Source: Thermodesulfobacteriaceae bacterium | Lineage (GTDB): Bacteria > Desulfobacterota > Thermodesulfobacteria > Thermodesulfobacteriales > Thermodesulfobacteriaceae | Assembly (NCBI GenBank): GCA_025062245.1 | Contig: JANXAD010000013.1 | Coordinates: forward strand, 1-44,522 | Length of the DNA: 44,522 nucleotides | Direction: 5' to 3' | Shown here: positions 41,035 to 44,522 of the stretch, piece by piece | Layout: each line of letters starts with the position of its first letter | Numbering within the stretch: the stretch's first letter is position 1 | Notes under the pieces: model-generated | The model's input: the letters and a program-made list of their open reading frames with translations, nothing else | Told to the model about the DNA's origin: nothing | The model's database searches: none | Translations under genes and position numbers: made by a program

Positions 41035-42268
41035 CTTAGGATGTCCCAAAAACAAAGTAGACTTTGAAAAACTTTTAGCACTTCTTTTAAAAAGAGGCTT
41101 TCAAATCACCTTAGATCCGGAGGTAGCTGATGTTTTCTGGATAAATACTTGTGCTTTCATAAAACCTGCCCTTCAAGAATCTATTGATCACATTTTAGAA
41201 TTAGGAAACCTTAAAAAAACTTATCAAAAACTTATTGTTTCTGGATGTTTAACTGCACGATATAGAGATATCAATCTAAAAGAACTTTTTCCAGAAGTTG
41301 ACGAATTTTATGACATAGAACCTTATAAATATTTTAGTGAAAATGAACCTGTAGAAAGAGTTCTCACGGAAACTCCCTTTTATGCCTATCTTAAGATTAC
41401 TGAGGGGTGCAGTCACTCTTGTAGTTACTGCACTATACCTCAAATAAGGGGGCCCTTTAGAAGTAAACCCTTAGAACTTCTTCTTAGCGAGGCTCAAAAC
41501 TTGATAAAAATCGGAATCAGAGAACTTATTCTGGTAGGACAAGACATAACTCTTTATGGAAAAGACTTAGGGATGAAAGAGGGTTTAGTTTTTCTTTTAG
41601 AAAAATTATCTTTTTTAGATATTCCCAGAATTAGACTACTATACTTACATCCAGCCAATCTATCTTTATCTTTAATAAGAAATCTTCTTGGGAATCCTAA
41701 GGTTTTACCCTATTTTGACCTTCCTATTCAGCATGCCCATCCAGAAATTTTAAAAAAAATGAGGCGTCCTTACGGACCAGAGAAAATTCTAAACCTGATA
41801 GAAGAAATTCGCTCTTTAAATCCACTTGCTTGCGTAAGAACTACCGTCATGGTAGGTTTCCCTGGAGAAACTGAAAAAGAATTTGTCTTTCTTCTTGAAT
41901 TTTTACAAAAGGTAAAGTTTGACTATTTAGGAGTCTTTACTTTTTATCCTGAGGAGGGGACTACGGGTATAAAACTTCCATTTCAAGTATCCTATAAAGA
42001 GAAACTAAGAAGAAAAAGGGAAGTTTTAAAACTTCAGAGAGAAATTTCTAAAGAAAGGCTTTTTCAAAGAATAGGAACCTTGGATGAAGTTTTAATTTTA
42101 GGAGAGAAAACTTCTAAAAGTTTTTATGGAATTTCTAAATTTCAAGCTCCCCAAATTGACGGTTTAACCTACGTAAAGGCTAAGAAAAACTTCTTTATTC
42201 CTGGAGAAATTGTAAAAGTTAAAATTAAAAAAACGAGTTTTTATGATCTTTGGGCTGAAGCTCTTTAA
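41012..42268 (+). CDS. rimO: Ribosomal protein S12 methylthiotransferase
   Basis: 418 residues. The N-terminal methylthiotransferase domain carries three Cys for the auxiliary cluster (SLGCPKNKVD, NTCAFI, VSGCLTARY). The radical SAM motif is CSHSCSYC in LKITEGCSHSCSYCTIPQIRGPFRS. The core continues with LVGQDITLYGKDL, LYLHPANL, YFDLPIQHAHPEILKKMRRPY, TTVMVGFPGETEKEF and FTFYPEEGT, which is RimO-specific rather than MiaB. A C-terminal TRAM-like region ends at FYDLWAEAL. It adds a methylthio group to Asp88-equivalent of S12. Overlaps panD by 23 bp; the convergent Fe-alcohol dehydrogenase gene ends 13 bp later. Confidence 0.95.
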   Translation: MKKLYPVSLGCPKNKVDFEKLLALLLKRGFQITLDPEVADVFWINTCAFIKPALQESIDHILELGNLKKTYQKLIVSGCLTARYRDINLKELFPEVDEFYDIEPYKYFSENEPVERVLTETPFYAYLKITEGCSHSCSYCTIPQIRGPFRSKPLELLLSEAQNLIKIGIRELILVGQDITLYGKDLGMKEGLVFLLEKLSFLDIPRIRLLYLHPANLSLSLIRNLLGNPKVLPYFDLPIQHAHPEILKKMRRPYGPEKILNLIEEIRSLNPLACVRTTVMVGFPGETEKEFVFLLEFLQKVKFDYLGVFTFYPEEGTTGIKLPFQVSYKEKLRRKREVLKLQREISKERLFQRIGTLDEVLILGEKTSKSFYGISKFQAPQIDGLTYVKAKKNFFIPGEIVKVKIKKTSFYDLWAEAL

Positions 42269-42281
42269 AAAACCTCTATTT

Positions 42282-43427
42282 TTATTCGTAAGCCATTTCA
42301 AAAATTTCTTCTATTTCTTCTTTTGAAATTTCCCGATGGGCTCCGTAAAGTTCATAGATAAAGTAGGCTTGATTGGTTAAAAACTTTAGATCTTCTTTTT
42401 TTATAGCCAATTCTTTTAAAGAAAGAGGGATACCAAGTTCCTTTAGCCAGCTTATAAATAAACTAAGACCCTTTTCAGAATCCTTAGTTTTAAAAACCTT
42501 TTCAAAAAATTTTTTTACCATTGGAGTTTGGGAGTATTTCTTTAACCAAGCTTGACTCAAGATAGCCAATCCTAAACCATGGGGTATTCCAAAAACTCCA
42601 CTTAAGGTGTGTTCTAAAGCATGAATTTTAAATCTACAGACTCCGATTCCAGCTCTTATGAGTCCACAAAGAGCTAAACTTGAGGCCCACATCAGATTAG
42701 CTCGAGCTTTAAAATTTTCTGGTTCCTTTATCGCCAATTTAGACCATTTTATAAGATTTTTCATAAGAACTACCATAAAATCTTCAGTTAGACCTTCTTC
42801 CTTATGTTCTCTATGTAAAAAAGTTTCTAAAACATGAGAAAAGGCATCAAAGCTGGCATAGGCTGTATAATTCTTAGGAACACTAAAGGTTAGAGTTGGG
42901 TCTAAAAAGGCCACTTTCGGATATAAAACCCTACCTCTAAGACTTAATTTAAGTTTTTTTTCTTCATTAGTAATTACACAAACTTCATTTAATTCTGAAC
43001 CTGTTCCTGAAACGGTAGGAATAGCAATGAGAGGTAAAGCTTTTTCAGGGGATTTTCTCTTTTCAAAAAGTTCCCAAAAACCCTCTTTATAAAATACTCC
43101 ACAGGCTATAGCCTTTCCAGCATCAATTACACTTCCTCCACCTACAGCTAAAATGACTTCTATTTTTTCCTTTTGAGCTAAATTGATTCCTTCTAAAACT
43201 TGTTCTAAGGTAGGACTTGGTTTAATACCTCCTAACTCAATAAGTTTACCCTCGGTTTCCTTAAAAAGAGCCTTAATTTTTTCGTAAAGTCCAGTTTTTT
43301 TAATAGAGTCTCTTCCGTATAGAAATAAAATACCTTGGCCATAGTTTAAGGTTTCTCTTGGTAGAGTTGCTAAGATGTCCTTTCCGAAAAGAATTTTGGT
43401 AGGAATTTGCCATACAAAATTTTTCAT
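42282..43427 (-). CDS. Iron-containing alcohol dehydrogenase
   Basis: 381 residues, typical group III length. It has the nucleotide loop GGGSVIDAGKAIAC, PTVSGTGSELNEVCVIT, YASFDAFSHVLETFLH (metal Asp/His region) and HALEHTLSGVFGIPHGLGLAIL, which supplies two more His ligands. It reduces aldehydes or oxidises alcohols with NAD(P)H; the substrate is unknown (butanol or lactaldehyde dehydrogenase-like). It is unrelated in fold to the zinc enzyme at 30.8 kb. Monocistronic, convergent with rimO, divergent from the monoheme cytochrome gene 90 bp away. Confidence 0.93.
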   Translation of the reverse strand: MKNFVWQIPTKILFGKDILATLPRETLNYGQGILFLYGRDSIKKTGLYEKIKALFKETEGKLIELGGIKPSPTLEQVLEGINLAQKEKIEVILAVGGGSVIDAGKAIACGVFYKEGFWELFEKRKSPEKALPLIAIPTVSGTGSELNEVCVITNEEKKLKLSLRGRVLYPKVAFLDPTLTFSVPKNYTAYASFDAFSHVLETFLHREHKEEGLTEDFMVVLMKNLIKWSKLAIKEPENFKARANLMWASSLALCGLIRAGIGVCRFKIHALEHTLSGVFGIPHGLGLAILSQAWLKKYSQTPMVKKFFEKVFKTKDSEKGLSLFISWLKELGIPLSLKELAIKKEDLKFLTNQAYFIYELYGAHREISKEEIEEIFEMAYE

Positions 43428-43517
43428 AATTTAGCCTTGTTTTTTCAAGACAAATTTTTATAATTTTATAAAATTTAATTTTGTTTAAAAAATTTTAAAG
43501 TCTGGAGTAAATTAATT

Positions 43518-43799
43518 ATGGGTTTAAGATTTTGGAGTTTACCTATTTTTACCTTTTTACTTTTGGGAGGAATTCTTTGGGTAGCCCGTAAGGATCTCAA
43601 TTTTTATGCAGAGGCCAATTTTAAGTGTCTAAAGTGCCACAAAGGTTCCCAAAGTCTTGAAAATATCGTTAGAGAAAGAGGAATTACTAAAGCTGATGAG
43701 TTAAGAAATTTGGTAAGAAGGGGACCTAAAGCTGGTCTTCATACCACCTCTTCTGAAGAAGACTTAGAAAAGGCTATTAAGTATTTACAGTTAAAATAG
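43518..43799 (+). CDS. Small monohaem c-type cytochrome
   Basis: 93 residues. A membrane-anchor or signal helix (about 5-23), then one haem site CLKCH (C37, C40, H41) and a helical C-terminus (LENIVRERGITKADELRNLVRRGP, EDLEKAIKYL). No Met is present after residue 1, so the sixth ligand cannot be Met; the only other His is H75, which suggests bis-His coordination and a low potential, or an open site. It probably acts as a membrane-tethered electron carrier in the periplasm. It is followed by the RNase R gene after 6 bp. No Shine-Dalgarno is convincing. Confidence 0.75.
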   Translation: MGLRFWSLPIFTFLLLGGILWVARKDLNFYAEANFKCLKCHKGSQSLENIVRERGITKADELRNLVRRGPKAGLHTTSSEEDLEKAIKYLQLK

Positions 43800-43805
43800 T
43801 TTTTG

Positions 43806-44522
43806 ATGTCTCATAAGCTCGAAAGTTTAGATGAAACCTATTATAAAGAACTTATTTTATCTTTATTTCAGAAACTGAAAAAACCGCTCTTATTAAGGGA
43901 AATTTACCATCTCCTAAGGATTCCTCCTTCTTCCAAATCTTGGATCAGAAAATTGATTCATCAGTTAGTGGAGGAGGGAAAATTAGAAATTTTAAAAAAG
44001 AGAAAGTTTTTTATACCTCAAAGGGATTTGATTTATAAAGGTAAACTTAGGGTTCACCCAGGTAAGTTTGGATTTGTAGAAACTGAAGAAGGTAAAAGTA
44101 TTTTCATTCCTCCCAGAAAAATGAAACAAGCCTTAGACGGGGATATAGTTTTGGTTAGAGTAGATAAAACCACCTCTAAAAAACCAGAGGGAACCATTAT
44201 CAGGGTTTTAGAGCGTAAGCGAAAAAATATTATAGGTTATTTAGTTAAAAGAAAGGGACTTTTTTTTGTAGAACCTGAAGATCCAAAGTTTCCCTTTGAG
44301 ATCTATATTCCTAAAAAAAGAAGACATAAGGCTGAAGTGGGTCATTTAGTAGTTACTAAAATTATAGAACCAACTTCGGAATTTGGACTACCTATTGGAG
44401 AAGTTGTAAGGGAATTAGGGGATCCAAACTTACTTGAAACTCACTCTTTAGCAGTAATTTATCGTTTAGACCTACCTTATGAGTTTTCCCCTAAGGTTGA
44501 AAAGGAATTAGCCCGTTTTCCC
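43806..44522 (+). CDS. rnr: Ribonuclease R, N-terminal part
   Basis: Open from the ATG at 43806 to the right edge (239 codons, no stop), so it is truncated by the window. The first 70 residues form a winged-helix N-domain (LLREIYHLLRIPPSSKSWIRKLIHQLVEEGKLE). A cold-shock OB domain follows (GKLRVHPGKFGFVETEEGKSIFIPPRKMKQALDGDIVLVRV), then a second OB (IIGYLVKRKGLFFVEPEDPKFPFEIYIP). The RNB catalytic domain begins beyond the edge. RNase R degrades structured RNA 3'-5'. It begins 6 bp after the monohaem cytochrome gene and is probably co-transcribed. Confidence 0.9.
   Translation, partial: MSHKLESLDETYYKELILSLFQKLKKPLLLREIYHLLRIPPSSKSWIRKLIHQLVEEGKLEILKKRKFFIPQRDLIYKGKLRVHPGKFGFVETEEGKSIFIPPRKMKQALDGDIVLVRVDKTTSKKPEGTIIRVLERKRKNIIGYLVKRKGLFFVEPEDPKFPFEIYIPKKRRHKAEVGHLVVTKIIEPTSEFGLPIGEVVRELGDPNLLETHSLAVIYRLDLPYEFSPKVEKELARFP

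Overview
The window is strongly AT-rich and gene-dense. Operons overlap tightly, Shine-Dalgarno sites are often AGGAGG-like, and two tRNAs lack an encoded CCA. The gene set points to a Gram-negative, anaerobic or microaerophilic, probably thermophilic chemolithotroph: FeoAB, a TonB receptor, a secretin and inner-membrane pilus machinery, an octaheme nitrite reductase, a bacteriohemerythrin, and YbeY, PdxJ, PanD, IspF and RimO. The overall style suggests Thermodesulfobacteriota (Thermodesulfobacterium/Caldimicrobium-like). That assignment is inference; no rRNA is present.

Layout. 1-2.9 kb: the end of an HD-GYP phosphodiesterase, then feoAB. 3-6.1 kb (minus): a TonB-dependent receptor and a periplasmic binding protein for a metal chelate. 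6.1-6.9 kb: a decayed transposase gene whose edges coincide with two outward promoters. 6.9-7.3 kb: bacteriohemerythrin. 7.4-10.7 kb (minus): a translationally coupled trio of a radical SAM protein, a cobalamin-binding protein with the CarH photoreceptor signature, and a GGDEF cyclase. 10.7-12.4 kb: APS kinase plus a coiled-coil membrane protein, bracketed by two 222-bp direct repeats. 12.5-16.3 kb: a housekeeping run (cyclophilin-like protein, M18 aminopeptidase, TrmI, and a YbeY-PdxJ fusion). 16.3-21.1 kb: small envelope proteins, tRNA-Glu, an MFS carrier with four CBS domains, a His-rich helical mini-protein and a coiled-coil nuclease-like protein. 21.3-30.1 kb (minus): a nine-gene MSHA-type pilus assembly operon (including a 55-aa membrane protein) interrupted by a 275-bp MITE-like element. 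30.1-30.8 kb: a chemoreceptor fossil, another transposase relic and tRNA-Gln. 30.8-35.7 kb: Zn-alcohol dehydrogenase, ispF, mfd. 35.7-40.4 kb (minus): octaheme nitrite reductase, UvrD-type helicase, PilZ-like protein. 40.7-44.5 kb: panD, rimO, an Fe-alcohol dehydrogenase (minus), a monoheme cytochrome and the start of RNase R.

How the parts may work together. Cyclic-di-GMP recurs: synthesis (GGDEF at 7.4 kb), degradation (HD-GYP at the left edge) and possible receptors (MshEN domain on the pilus ATPase, PilZ-like protein at 36 kb). The most unusual signals are (i) the B12 photoreceptor-like protein, lacking a DNA-binding domain, coupled to a cyclase; (ii) relics of one transposase family whose edges coincide with the -35 boxes of neighbouring host genes; (iii) the in-frame YbeY-PdxJ fusion that keeps a strong internal ribosome-binding site; and (iv) an octaheme nitrite reductase that keeps the Tyr-x-Cys motif of the Thioalkalivibrio enzyme. 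All functions are read from sequence by eye; no database search was run.
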